The translations under genes and the position numbers were made by a program. From Bacteroidota bacterium (lineage in GTDB: Bacteria; Bacteroidota; Bacteroidia; Bacteroidales; GCA-2748055), in contig JAAEOI010000498.1 of assembly GCA_024244665.1 (NCBI GenBank), forward strand, positions 1-18,155: 18,155 bases of DNA, written 5' to 3'. Within the stretch, counting starts at the first letter, position 1, and each line of letters starts with the position of its first letter. This document shows, piece after piece, positions 1-8,392 of this stretch. The notes below the pieces were generated by a model. The model saw only the letters and a program-made list of their open reading frames with translations. It was not told where the DNA came from and did no database searches.

Positions 1-1443
1 CACTGGCTTTACGAGGCGGCAAAGAAAGATGAAGTGTTGGAAAGGGCGGGAGAGAAACCATTGTGGTTTGGCAAGGTAGATCAGCAGAACACTACGATTT
101 GGGCACAGTTCAAAGGCGTTGATCCGAATAATGAAAAAATTGAAGTTAATGCCCGCCAGACAGTTTTTTATCCAAAAGAACCGGGTATCAATTACATAAC
201 AGTTCGTGGCTTTACGATGGAGCATGCAGCCACGCCATGGGCACCGCCTACTGCAGAACAAATTGGTCTTATTGGGACACACTGGTCAAAGGGATGGGTA
301 ATCGAAAACAACACCCTCCAGTACTCAGTTTGCTCGGGCATTACACTTGGCAAATATGGGGATGAGTTTGACAATAAGGCCAATAGCTTAACGGAGGGAT
401 ATGTTGAGACGATTGAACGAGCCCTGGGAAATGGCTGGTCAAAGGAGAATATTGGTCATCACCTTATACGTAACAATCACATCTCACATTGCGAGCAAGC
501 CGGTATAGTAGGCTCTATGGGTGCTGCTTTCTGCATAATTAGCGGCAACGAGATTCACGATATACACATGCGACGCCTGTACTCTGGTATGGAAATGGGA
601 GGCATCAAGATCCATGGTGCAATTGATACGCGCATCAGCGACAACCACATTTATCGTACGTGGCGTGGGTTATGGCTGGATTGGATGGCACAAGGAGCGC
701 GTGTTACCCGTAATTTGTTTCATGATAACGAGGCTACTCAAGACCTGTTTGTTGAAGTTAACCACGGACCATTCCTGGTCGATCACAACTTTTTTCTATC
801 TGGCAACGTGCTCGATGATATTTCCAATGGTGGAGCCTACACGCATAACCTGTTTGCTGGACGGATGATCGCCTGGCCGAATGATCGCAACACGCCTTAT
901 CACAAAGCCCATTCCACAGAAATAGCTGGCATGGAAACATTCCCCGGAGGAGATGCCCGATATTACAATAACATTTTCGTTAGTAGGAAGGAGTTTGTTC
1001 CATGGCCAGACCGTATCCCGAAAGAGCTCGACAACCAACACTATTTCGGTCTGGCGACCTATGACAGTTTAGGGCAACCAAGTTTCATGGCTGGTAATGT
1101 ATTCCTTGGCCAGGCTGAACCATCTTTACACGAGAAAGATCCTGTAACAGATCCAACGGGTGAGCCAGGATATAGATTGATAGAAAAAGAAGATGGTTGG
1201 TATTTGCAATTAGCTTTTAACAAAACTTGGCTCGACCACAAACGATCTTTGGTCACCTCCGAGATGCTTGGCATAGCAAAAAATCCTAATCTACCTTTCG
1301 AGCAACCAGACAGCTCACCATACCTACTTGACAAGGATTATCTGAGAGAAAAGAGGAACAATGATAACCCAGCCCCAGGTCCGTTTGTAATACCCAAAAC
1401 CGAAAACCAATGGATCAAAGTTTGGCCGAAAGAAAGGCATTGA
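1..1443 (+). CDS. Right-handed parallel beta-helix protein, 5'-truncated by the window edge
   Basis: The frame is open from base 1 (reading HWLYEAAKK...), so the start lies outside the window; the GTG at 34 is internal. About 480 residues are visible. The repeated short hydrophobic/Asn-rich turns (IENNTLQY, IRNNHISH, ISGNEIHD, ISDNHIYR, VTRNLFHDN, YNNIFVS) are PbH1-type coils of a right-handed beta-helix, the fold of many polysaccharide lyases and some glycoside hydrolases. After the helix comes a C-terminal segment (about 380-480) with no recognised motif. Presumably it is an exported polysaccharide-degrading enzyme, but the signal peptide is not in the window and I cannot name the substrate or the CAZy family. 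It lies upstream of a GH20 hexosaminidase on the same strand, but three unrelated genes intervene, so they are not one operon. The fold call is fairly sure; the enzymatic role is inference. Confidence 0.8.
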   Translation, partial: HWLYEAAKKDEVLERAGEKPLWFGKVDQQNTTIWAQFKGVDPNNEKIEVNARQTVFYPKEPGINYITVRGFTMEHAATPWAPPTAEQIGLIGTHWSKGWVIENNTLQYSVCSGITLGKYGDEFDNKANSLTEGYVETIERALGNGWSKENIGHHLIRNNHISHCEQAGIVGSMGAAFCIISGNEIHDIHMRRLYSGMEMGGIKIHGAIDTRISDNHIYRTWRGLWLDWMAQGARVTRNLFHDNEATQDLFVEVNHGPFLVDHNFFLSGNVLDDISNGGAYTHNLFAGRMIAWPNDRNTPYHKAHSTEIAGMETFPGGDARYYNNIFVSRKEFVPWPDRIPKELDNQHYFGLATYDSLGQPSFMAGNVFLGQAEPSLHEKDPVTDPTGEPGYRLIEKEDGWYLQLAFNKTWLDHKRSLVTSEMLGIAKNPNLPFEQPDSSPYLLDKDYLREKRNNDNPAPGPFVIPKTENQWIKVWPKERH

Positions 1444-1591
1444 TGAAGAGGTGAAGAGAAAGTACTAGAAGCGACAGAAAACCAGCTCATAATAAATAAG
1501 ACTCTTAGCGGTCCGCAGGGTCCAGGTATGTACCGAAAAAAGGAGATAAGTGGATGAAATAGTTTAATGAATTTGTAGAAAAATAAAAGAT

Positions 1592-1915
1592 ATGTGGGAA
1601 GAAAAACTGAAGATATACGATGAATTGGTTGCCAAATGCCCAAGGTTTGGGAGAAAAGGAAAAACCGTGCCTTATACTTCTGCAAATGGGCATATGTTTT
1701 CAATACTAAATAAGGCCGGAGAGATTGGTATAAGGTTTTCCAAAGAAGTTCAGGAAAAATACATTGAAGAATTTGATTCGACAATCTTCAAATCGTATAA
1801 CTCGATAATGCATGGATATGTATTAATTCCTGAAAATATGCTTGAAGATTTGGATAATGTCACGAAATATTTAGACGAGAGTTACAATTATATTATCAGC
1901 CTTGAACCAAAGTAA
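1592..1915 (+). CDS. Small TfoX N-terminal/YjbR-like domain protein
   Basis: A 107-residue soluble protein without signal peptide or membrane segment. Features recall the TfoX N-terminal/YjbR fold: a central GHMFSILNKAGEIGIRFSKE block, where a small beta-sheet presents a hydrophobic strand followed by a basic residue, then a C-terminal helix after GYVLIPENML. Family members are small single-domain proteins, mostly uncharacterised; TfoX proper influences competence, but that role should not be carried over. The ATG at 1592 follows an A-rich leader with no Shine-Dalgarno. An imperfect -7 box TGAATTTG (1568-1575) lies just upstream. It stands alone between the beta-helix gene and the AlkD gene, with a nested hairpin 14 bp beyond its stop. 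Family assignment is from remembered motif pattern only. Confidence 0.6.
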   Translation: MWEEKLKIYDELVAKCPRFGRKGKTVPYTSANGHMFSILNKAGEIGIRFSKEVQEKYIEEFDSTIFKSYNSIMHGYVLIPENMLEDLDNVTKYLDESYNYIISLEPK

Positions 1916-1929
1916 AAACTACCTCCAAT

Positions 1930-1977
1930 AACCAGGGCTTCATACGGTGCGAAGCACCCAGCAATGAAGCCCCGGTT
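1930..1977. repeat. Nested inverted repeat (cruciform-like) downstream of the TfoX-like gene
   Basis: Outer arms AACCAGGGCTTCAT (1930-1943) and ATGAAGCCCCGGTT (1964-1977) pair at 13 of 14 positions. Inside them GGTGC-GAA-GCACC (1946-1958) forms a second perfect hairpin. No T-run follows, so it is a poor intrinsic terminator. The right arm runs into GTTGAAC (1975-1981), which fits the integron R' core GTTRRRY, but the left side lacks a matching RYYYAAC. The structure is real at sequence level; its role is unknown. Confidence 0.6.
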
Positions 1978-2166
1978 GAACTAGATTCCGGAGTCGATGT
2001 ATCTATGGGGATTGCATTGTTTTTATTTGGTGTTTACCGAGCAATTTTTTCAACGGATTGATATTGATAAGAAATATGGTCTTCTAATTAGAGTTTGCCG
2101 GGGTACTCTTCAGGAAATGTAAAGCTGAAAGGCAAATATAGATTTCGACACTTAATTTATTGAAGA
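1978..2166. other. Intergenic spacer before the AlkD-like gene
   Basis: This is the rest of the 251-bp gap between the TfoX-like gene and the AlkD-like gene. No reading frame of note was seen. A near-consensus Bacteroidota -7 box TAGATTTC (2139-2146) lies 20 bp before the AlkD start, but without a clear -33 element. Confidence 0.4.
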
Positions 2167-2868
2167 ATGAGGCATCTGGTATATGATTTAAAAGCATCAT
2201 TAGAGGAATTAGCAGATCCTAAACGTATTAGATTTGCTAAGACCTCTTATCCAACTGCAATGGAAGTTATTGGAGTGACTGTACCAAATCTTAAGGTTGT
2301 ACTCAAAGAAATGAAGATTCTGACCAAAGAGTTTTCAATTAGCGAGAAATTGCATTTAGCAAAAGCATTGATCAATGAACATGTATTCGAACTGCAACAA
2401 CTCGCATTTGAATATCTTGATTCAAATAAGAAAGTCTTGAAATCCCTATCTAAAAACGATATCAGGGAATTGGGGAAAAACCTCGACAATTGGTTATCTG
2501 TTGATTACTACTCCGCAGTAATCGTTGGTTTTGCCTGGAGAGAGAATCTTATCACTATTGATAGCGTAAATAAGTATCTTGAATCAGAAGACTTTTGGAT
2601 TCGTAGAATAGCTTTGGTGGCAACAGTTTCGCTAAACCAAAAGGCACGGGGTGGCTTGGGAGATAGTGAACAAACACTTGAAGTTTGCAAGAATGCTGTC
2701 GATGATCATGAAGAAATGATTGTTAAAGCTATGTCATGGGCATTACGCGAATTGGCGAAGATTGAGAAGGAACCTGTCGCTGAATTCCTTGAGAGATATA
2801 AAGATAGGCTTCATAGAAAAGTAATTCGGGAAGTCACAGCAAAACTTGAAACAGGGAGAAAAAACTAA
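2167..2868 (+). CDS. AlkD-family DNA alkylation repair protein (HEAT-like repeats)
   Basis: The 233-residue all-helical protein matches the DNA alkylation repair (AlkC/AlkD) family: HEAT-like repeat glycosylases that excise positively charged alkylated purines such as 3-methyladenine and 7-methylguanine in the cytoplasm. Residues corresponding to the B. cereus AlkD active site are visible. W109 and D113 fall in NWLSVDYYS with the same W-x3-D spacing, the family signature DFWIRRIALVA is at 142-152, and a third Trp in MSWALRE (W191) lines the DNA pocket in the family. Length is usual for AlkD. ATG 2167 starts a clean family-like N-terminus. It is a single gene with its own leader and no repair partner nearby. 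I would not give a symbol because several AlkD-like subfamilies exist. Confidence 0.88.
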   Translation: MRHLVYDLKASLEELADPKRIRFAKTSYPTAMEVIGVTVPNLKVVLKEMKILTKEFSISEKLHLAKALINEHVFELQQLAFEYLDSNKKVLKSLSKNDIRELGKNLDNWLSVDYYSAVIVGFAWRENLITIDSVNKYLESEDFWIRRIALVATVSLNQKARGGLGDSEQTLEVCKNAVDDHEEMIVKAMSWALRELAKIEKEPVAEFLERYKDRLHRKVIREVTAKLETGRKN

Positions 2869-2997
2869 ACGTCTGCCCTTTCACTTTGAAAAAAGCAGAT
2901 TGTATAACAAAGTTACATTGGGGATATCGTTCAACAAACTCTGAGTGAAGGGTGATTCTGTTGGCCGAAGTGTATATTCACCTATTATCAACAAATA

Positions 2998-4575
2998 ATG
3001 AAATACTCAATAATTCCAGTACTTTTTTTATTAATAATCAGTAGTTGTATAACTGAAGAAAGTGAGACATGGACGCTCATCCCATACCCTAATTCTGTTT
3101 CTATTCGTCCTGGCTCATTCCATTTTGACCAGGGTATTACCATTTTATCTTCCTCGGACAACTTGAATCACACCATTTCTATTTTTAAAAAGAAGCTAAA
3201 TGATCTGGAAATTGATGCAAATAGTGACTCTGAAAAAATCATCGAATTAGATCTATCAAGTTCCTGTGGAAAAAAATCAGAATCTTATGAATTGCGTGTG
3301 GGTAAAGAAAGAATTAGGCTAACTGCAACTGATCCCAAAGGTATTTTTTATGGGTTGATGACAATTTGGCAACAGCTTAGGTTTTCAAATAGCAAGACTA
3401 TTCCTTGTGGTTATATTAAAGATGAACCTCGCTTTGAATATAGAGGGTTTATGTTAGATGAGTCCAGACACTTTTTTGGAAAAGAAAAAGTAATTCAACT
3501 AATAGACCTGATGGCAACTTTTAAATTAAACACCTTTCATTGGCATCTAACAGATGAATCTGGATGGCGTGTTGAAATTAAGGCTTACCCCAGGCTTAGT
3601 ACTATTGGTGGGAAAGGAAATGCTGATAATCCAAATGCTCCTTCGAAATATTATACACTGGAAGAGATCAAGGAAATTGTAGTTTATGCAGCCAATAGGC
3701 ATATCACCATTATTCCTGAAATTGACATGCCAGGTCATGCTTCTGCAGCGAATAGAGCATATCCGGAATTCTCAGGTGGAGGAAGCGAAAGGCGACCAGA
3801 TTGGACTTTTGATATAGGAAAGGAAAGTACTTATAGGTATTTAAATTCAATATTAGAAGAAGTAGCTGGATTGTTTCCTTCTAAATACATTCATCTTGGT
3901 GGTGATGAAGTTCACTTTGGCAATGAGAAATGGAGTACCAATGACTCAATACAATCGCTGATGAAGCGTGAAGGGCTTCAAACACTTGTGGAAGTGGAGC
4001 ACTATTTTACCAGAACAATGGCTGCTAAGCTTCTTGAAATGGATAAAGAATTAGCCGGCTGGGATGAAATTATTGAATCTGATGTAAGCAATAACAAGAC
4101 TTTGGTATATTGGTGGCGTCACGACAAGGAGGAGCAACTTCAAAAATCTTTAACAAAAGGCTACAACACTATCCTTTGCCCACGCATTCCGCTCTATTTT
4201 GACTTCGTACAACATAACACACATTCTAATGGCAGGCGTTGGGATGGTGACTTTAGTGCTTTAGAGGATGTATATCAATATCCTGATAGTACCCATAATT
4301 TTTCAGATGAAGAAATGGATTTAATAAAAGGGATTCAGGCCAATTTATGGACGGAAAAATTTGATACTGAGATTTGGGTTGATTTTATGACTTTCCCAAG
4401 ATTGTTAGCTTTATCAGAATCTGCATGGACAATGAAAAGCAATAAGGATTTTTCACGTTTTACCAAAAATTTACCTGGAGTGTTTGAGTTTCTTGAAGAA
4501 CAGAGAGTATACTACTTCAACAGCTTATTTCCTACGCATAATATTGAGCCAACTACATATCTATATGAAAATTAA
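2998..4575 (+). CDS. GH20 beta-N-acetylhexosaminidase lipoprotein
   Basis: A 525-residue enzyme that should release terminal beta-linked GlcNAc/GalNAc from oligosaccharides or glycans. Residues 1-17 form a type II signal peptide with lipobox ISSC (lipidated C17), placing it in the periplasm or on the outer membrane. Residues about 25-140 are the GH20b N-terminal alpha/beta domain. The catalytic TIM barrel begins at FEYRGFMLDESRHF (147-160) and includes HWHLTDESGW (181-190), EIDMPGHASA (241-250) and the hallmark HLGGDEVHFG. D303 and E304 there are the substrate-assisted catalytic pair: the Asp orients the acetamido group and the Glu is the acid/base. Aromatic subsite residues appear in AGWDE, VYWWRHD and ANLWTE. 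Length and domain order are complete. It is the best-supported enzyme in the window; the exact substrate is unknown. Confidence 0.96.
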   Translation: MKYSIIPVLFLLIISSCITEESETWTLIPYPNSVSIRPGSFHFDQGITILSSSDNLNHTISIFKKKLNDLEIDANSDSEKIIELDLSSSCGKKSESYELRVGKERIRLTATDPKGIFYGLMTIWQQLRFSNSKTIPCGYIKDEPRFEYRGFMLDESRHFFGKEKVIQLIDLMATFKLNTFHWHLTDESGWRVEIKAYPRLSTIGGKGNADNPNAPSKYYTLEEIKEIVVYAANRHITIIPEIDMPGHASAANRAYPEFSGGGSERRPDWTFDIGKESTYRYLNSILEEVAGLFPSKYIHLGGDEVHFGNEKWSTNDSIQSLMKREGLQTLVEVEHYFTRTMAAKLLEMDKELAGWDEIIESDVSNNKTLVYWWRHDKEEQLQKSLTKGYNTILCPRIPLYFDFVQHNTHSNGRRWDGDFSALEDVYQYPDSTHNFSDEEMDLIKGIQANLWTEKFDTEIWVDFMTFPRLLALSESAWTMKSNKDFSRFTKNLPGVFEFLEEQRVYYFNSLFPTHNIEPTTYLYEN

Positions 4576-4612
4576 ATATACCAGCTTTTCGACTATCTTC
4601 CGGACGCCGGGA

Positions 4613-4630
4613 TCTTCTGTGTGCAGAAGA
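4613..4630. repeat. Perfect hairpin between GH20 and GNAT genes
   Basis: TCTTCTG (4613-4619), loop TGTG, CAGAAGA (4624-4630): a perfect 7-bp stem 38 bp after the GH20 stop. No following T-run, so rho-independent termination is doubtful. It lies just upstream of the first copy of the 18-bp GC-rich repeat. Confidence 0.5.
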
Positions 4631-4644
4631 AACTGTAGTGTGGT

Positions 4645-4662
4645 CGCCGGTTAACTCCACCG
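4645..4662 (+). repeat. 18-bp GC-rich repeat, copy 1
   Basis: CGCCGGTTAACTCCACCG, 26 bp before the GNAT start codon. A second copy with 2 mismatches is at 6027-6044, after the DUF4386-like gene, so the two copies flank the GNAT/DUF4386 pair in direct orientation. Confidence 0.6.
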
Positions 4663-4687
4663 CTTTACAGCTAGAAAGTGGTCCACT

Positions 4688-5248
4688 ATGATTGAACAAC
4701 CTGTTCTTGAAACTTTTCGACTTCAGCTTCGCCCTCTCGAGTTATCTGATAAGTTGGAAATTCAGAAGACTGCCGGCTTACGTGAAATCGCAGACACCAT
4801 GATTTCCCTGCCACATCCCTATCCTGTTGGAGAAGCTGAGCGGTACATTTCCCGCAAGCAGAATGAAAAAGAAGCTGGTAGCTCTGTTACCTTTATCATC
4901 GAGACGAAGGTGGAAAACGGGTTTTGTGGTTTAATTGAGGTGCGTGATATCGATCAGGAGCATTCGCAAGGGGAGCTGAGTTTCTGGCTGGCTATAGAAG
5001 CTTGGGGACATGGCTACATGAGTGAAGTGGTTCAAGTCATAATGCGGTACGGGTTTGAGGTACTCAGCCTGAATCGTCTCTATGCTTATCACATGTTGCG
5101 AAATCCAGCTACTGGTAGGGTCCTTGAGAAGAATGGCTTCAGGCATGAAGGACTGTTGCGTCAGCGAGTGCAGAAGTGGGGACTATATGAGGATGTTGTA
5201 CTATTGGCCATCCTGAGACAAGATTGGCGAGCTATTGTAGAAAACTGA
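4688..5248 (+). CDS. GNAT family N-acetyltransferase, RimJ/RimL type
   Basis: A 186-residue single-domain cytoplasmic acetyltransferase using acetyl-CoA. The N-terminus ETFRLQLRPLELSD (8-21) is the usual RimJ/RimL opening. GELSFWLAIEAWGHGYMSEV (96-115) holds the pyrophosphate-binding loop of motif A (W-G-H-G-Y). NRLYAYHMLRNPATGRVLEK leading to NGFRHEG (129-155) is motif B and the acceptor side. RimJ/RimL relatives acetylate ribosomal protein N-termini, amino acids or small molecules; the acceptor cannot be told from sequence. Start ATG 4688 gives the family-like N-terminus; no strong Shine-Dalgarno is present. It is 92 bp upstream of the DUF4386-like gene and both are bracketed by the 18-bp repeat. 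Confidence 0.9.
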   Translation: MIEQPVLETFRLQLRPLELSDKLEIQKTAGLREIADTMISLPHPYPVGEAERYISRKQNEKEAGSSVTFIIETKVENGFCGLIEVRDIDQEHSQGELSFWLAIEAWGHGYMSEVVQVIMRYGFEVLSLNRLYAYHMLRNPATGRVLEKNGFRHEGLLRQRVQKWGLYEDVVLLAILRQDWRAIVEN

Positions 5249-5340
5249 AACTGTAGAACAATGAACTAAAGCAGACAAACCGTCTGTTTCTTGGTTCCCC
5301 CGTTAAGTGCCTGATGTGGGCAGAAATGTAGGAGAAAGAT

Positions 5341-5982
5341 ATGAAAAAGAATATCGCTTGTAAGTTGGGTTTTTGGTCATCAGTATATGTGGCAATGCTT
5401 GGAGCAGTGTATCTCCTCGTATTGGTTTTCTACGTCTCGACTGAAGGTTTTGGGCTTCCACCCTCTCCATTTGTGCAATTGGCCTCAGGTATAATCACTT
5501 TTCTTACAGTGCCTGGGCTAGTCGCATTATTTACGGCTATTCGGTATGTAAATGAGGAAGATAATAGGGTTCTCGGATCGCTGGGGATCAGCTTTATCAT
5601 TTTGTTTGCCGCCACAGTAAGTATCAACCGCTTTGTTCAACTTACAGTAATTCAACAAAGTTTACCAGACCTACCATCAGATTTGAATCGATTCTTACCT
5701 TATGCGTCAGGCTCAGTGATGTTTGCTCTGGAGGTATTAGGTTGGGGAATTTTCTCTGCACTGGCAGCGGTTTTTGTCGCACCTCTTTTCTCAAACTCCA
5801 CAATCAACGTAGCCATCCGTTGGTTATTCATTCTATATGGGGTATTTTCATTTTTAAGTGCTATCAGCTTTCTAACTAATATTCCAATCCCCACAGGTCC
5901 TATTGCCTGGGGGCCAATTCTTATGGCGCTGACTATTCTATTGTCTGTTTATTTTCGAAATCATAATAAGCAAACAAGGTAA
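5341..5982 (+). CDS. DUF4386-like six-helix integral membrane protein
   Basis: A 213-residue hydrophobic protein with about six predicted membrane helices: roughly 10-31, 46-67, 79-97, 120-145, 155-178 and 186-206. Short polar loops connect them, and the C-terminal tail RNHNKQTR is basic, so probably cytoplasmic. The pattern resembles the DUF4386 family, whose function is unknown. The start is well supported: AGGAG (5330-5334) lies 6 bp before ATG 5341, one of the few clear Shine-Dalgarno sequences in the window. No catalytic or ligand-binding motif was found. It lies 92 bp behind the GNAT gene and may be cotranscribed with it. Confidence 0.7.
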   Translation: MKKNIACKLGFWSSVYVAMLGAVYLLVLVFYVSTEGFGLPPSPFVQLASGIITFLTVPGLVALFTAIRYVNEEDNRVLGSLGISFIILFAATVSINRFVQLTVIQQSLPDLPSDLNRFLPYASGSVMFALEVLGWGIFSALAAVFVAPLFSNSTINVAIRWLFILYGVFSFLSAISFLTNIPIPTGPIAWGPILMALTILLSVYFRNHNKQTR

Positions 5983-6026
5983 CGGAATATGGGCACCCAA
6001 TATTCACTATGGCCGACCGAGAAAGG

Positions 6027-6044
6027 CGCCGGTTGATTCCACCG
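6027..6044 (+). repeat. 18-bp GC-rich repeat, copy 2
   Basis: CGCCGGTTGATTCCACCG, 45 bp after the stop of the DUF4386-like gene; differs from copy 1 (4645-4662) at 2 of 18 positions. The rest of the 5983-6200 gap between the two convergent genes contains nothing else that I can support. Confidence 0.6.
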
Positions 6045-6200
6045 TTCTAGGTATAGGATTAGAGCAGGTAGGTACACTTATCCAGACGTTATACAGCAAG
6101 ATGTAGTTTAAATAATGAAGCCCTGCTGTTTTCTAATAGTATGGAAAATTTAAGTTCACAAATCGATACCATTGCGCATTTATGATGTTTATTGAAAGGT

Positions 6201-8348
6201 CTATTGTGCCTTATTTAATCCTTCATATTTTACATTCCAGGAACCATCATCAGGAAAACCTGGTGCATGCCGGTTAGCTGTACCATCCCATCCCCCCGCC
6301 ATCATGGCTACGGCATATAATAATCCTCCGTTTCCGGGAAAGTAGGTTGCGGCAGGCCCGCCACCGTTAATGCCACATTTGTTGTATGTGTTTTTGGTGC
6401 TACTCATCAGCAATGCAGTAACAGCTTTATCGGGTTGACCCGCACGTGCGGCAGCCATAGCAAGCCAGGGGAAATCCCATCCCCATGTGGATTCCAATTC
6501 CCATTCATTCCATACCTTATCGATGGTCTTGTTCAATACATCCAGATCCACAAATTCGCCTGGTATGAATGCTCCGGTACCAATGATGTCTATGTGACTA
6601 TTGTTAAACTTCGTCCACATATCAGGTACATTTTCATACATCACATATACACTATCCACAATGGGCAACGGCGCCAGGTTATTCAGTACATCAAGCCATT
6701 GCTCATTCACAGGGAGACCCATCCTTTTTCTCCAATTACAGGCTGTTTTCAGACCGTATTTCCAGTAAGCGAGTTCAAAAGCCGGATTAATGGTTTCATG
6801 CTTTGTGTGCTGGTTATTTTCCGCAGCATTTATAACATATGGCCCTAATTCGTATTGACCCTTTTTTTCATTGTAATGGGAATAAGAAGCTATAAACTCT
6901 GCTGTTTCAAATACCACATCCATCCATTTTTCAAGTGTTTGATGGGAAGAATCAATCCGGTAATTTTGTTCTGCATAGAAAATAGGGTGAGGTTGTTGCC
7001 AGATTAACCAGGGTCCGATCATTGAGGGGCCAAATCTTCCGTCAGGTCCAATCATCTTAGGCCATCTGGCACCCTTATAGCCTTGGCGTGCAGCAATGTT
7101 TTGTGCTATGGGAATTGTTTTTGAATACCACCCCAGGCTCTTGTCAAATAGATCCCACCGATTCCATAACTGATAATGTGCACCGTGCCACCAATGCATT
7201 TCCAAATGGAATTTTCCATACCAACCACTATTTAGCAGTAGTCCACTTTCCTGAGGTGGCAGGCTTCCGGCTTCATTTACTGCGAGAAGATACTGCGATA
7301 ACACAATTCTCCGTTCAAGTTCTTTCCAACGTTCGTCTTTACTCCCCGATAGATCGATCGCTCCACCGCTGGTCCAGAACCGCTCCCAATGAAATTTTGC
7401 CTCCCCGAGGGTCTGAGAGAAATCAGGATTGACATGGGTTTTGTTCCCGGGTGTGAAGCTGCAGGTAAATGCGAGAGTTTGGCTTTGGCCCTGTGGCACT
7501 AAAGTATAGAAATGCTTTTTTTTCTCCTTGATCATTGCTTCCTGGAACCAACTCAGGTGAGCCCCGTATCTATCATTATCCAGGGTTCGGCTAAAGACTG
7601 CTGAATTGCCTTCTATGGAGCAATTTGTAGTGTGTTTTGAGACAGCATTCCAATCTGCTCCTTTGACTGAATGGTCGCCATAGGGAAATGCAATTTGCAC
7701 GCATAAGCGTTTTTCCCTGATCAGAGGCGAATGTACCTTCACCGCAATGGCATCATGTTCCGGATGGCATGTCGTGATTACCCGGACCGGGATTCCTTCT
7801 AACTTGTAGTGGCTGTAAATGACACCTTCCCATACATTCAGTACCTGGTGGATTTCGGTGATGCTCGCAGGGGTAACAGGTTCTCCATCAATCAGAAAAG
7901 AGAATTTGCCAAGATTGAACCTGTGTGGATTCTCTCGGAGCCACCAATACAGATCTTCCTGCCCGGTTTTACTAACCGGGTAAGTCACATTTCGGCCATG
8001 AACCTCAAACCCGGCCATTTTGAAGTCGGTAATTGACTTTCCTTCAGGCAGGGGATTAGTATGCCAGCCCCACTGTGACAAGGTATTACCGTTGAGTGTT
8101 TGTAAGCCTGTAACATCAATCCCAAAAGCTATTTCACCATTTCCTACTTGAGGAATATTTGCAGAATCAGGAGAACTGAATGTAATATTGTGTCTGGAAA
8201 CCAGCGCTTCGCGATCAATTGGTTTTTGTGCTGAAGTGCAGGCAAAGAGTAATAAGAAGCTGAGCACAACCAGGAGCGCTTTTAATGTGGTCCGGAGAAG
8301 CTCTGTTGCATTGCGCCGCCGGGGGTATACATGAGGTATCATGGGCAT
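6201..8348 (-). CDS. Six-hairpin (alpha/alpha)6 glycosidase-like lipoprotein
   Basis: A 715-residue exported protein. After an unusually long basic N-region (MPMIPHVYPRRRNATELLRT) comes a hydrophobic stretch ending in lipobox LFAC (C37), so it should be a lipoprotein. Residues about 50-330 form a beta-rich N-terminal domain (NIPQVGNGEIAFGIDVTG at 64-81 is the opening seen in GH65/GH95-like proteins). Residues about 340-700 form the alpha/alpha toroid, with the Trp-rich motif GKFHLEMHWWHGAHYQLWNR (378-397) and the late ELESTWGWDFPW block near the putative catalytic cleft. Fold and architecture point to a clan GH-L-like glycosidase, but I cannot pick out the acid/base with confidence or name the substrate. 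The start 8348 is the only ATG cluster before the signal anchor; a TTG closer to the hydrophobic core is possible. It is divergent from yjbQ remnant A. Confidence 0.8.
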   Translation of the reverse strand: MPMIPHVYPRRRNATELLRTTLKALLVVLSFLLLFACTSAQKPIDREALVSRHNITFSSPDSANIPQVGNGEIAFGIDVTGLQTLNGNTLSQWGWHTNPLPEGKSITDFKMAGFEVHGRNVTYPVSKTGQEDLYWWLRENPHRFNLGKFSFLIDGEPVTPASITEIHQVLNVWEGVIYSHYKLEGIPVRVITTCHPEHDAIAVKVHSPLIREKRLCVQIAFPYGDHSVKGADWNAVSKHTTNCSIEGNSAVFSRTLDNDRYGAHLSWFQEAMIKEKKKHFYTLVPQGQSQTLAFTCSFTPGNKTHVNPDFSQTLGEAKFHWERFWTSGGAIDLSGSKDERWKELERRIVLSQYLLAVNEAGSLPPQESGLLLNSGWYGKFHLEMHWWHGAHYQLWNRWDLFDKSLGWYSKTIPIAQNIAARQGYKGARWPKMIGPDGRFGPSMIGPWLIWQQPHPIFYAEQNYRIDSSHQTLEKWMDVVFETAEFIASYSHYNEKKGQYELGPYVINAAENNQHTKHETINPAFELAYWKYGLKTACNWRKRMGLPVNEQWLDVLNNLAPLPIVDSVYVMYENVPDMWTKFNNSHIDIIGTGAFIPGEFVDLDVLNKTIDKVWNEWELESTWGWDFPWLAMAAARAGQPDKAVTALLMSSTKNTYNKCGINGGGPAATYFPGNGGLLYAVAMMAGGWDGTANRHAPGFPDDGSWNVKYEGLNKAQ

Positions 8349-8392
8349 AGGAAAAGTTTCATAAATTTACCTTCAGAATTGGAGTTTACAAA

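Noticed and set aside
1338..1784. 148-codon minus-strand frame overlapping the end of the beta-helix gene and the TfoX-like gene
   Set aside because: Composition is low-complexity Phe/Leu/Ser-rich, it has no domain signature, and it lies antisense to two better-supported genes.
5274..5296. Intrinsic terminator between GNAT and DUF4386 genes (CAGAC-AAACC-GTCTG followed by TTTCTT)
   Set aside because: The stem is only 5 bp with few G-C pairs and a broken T-run; too weak to annotate.
1924..6044. Integron attC sites in the left block
   Set aside because: Only GTTGAAC at 1975 fits the GTTRRRY core; the two 18-bp repeats have GTTAACT and GTTGATT, each with one mismatch, and no paired RYYYAAC box or integrase was found. 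Kept only as a low-weight hypothesis.
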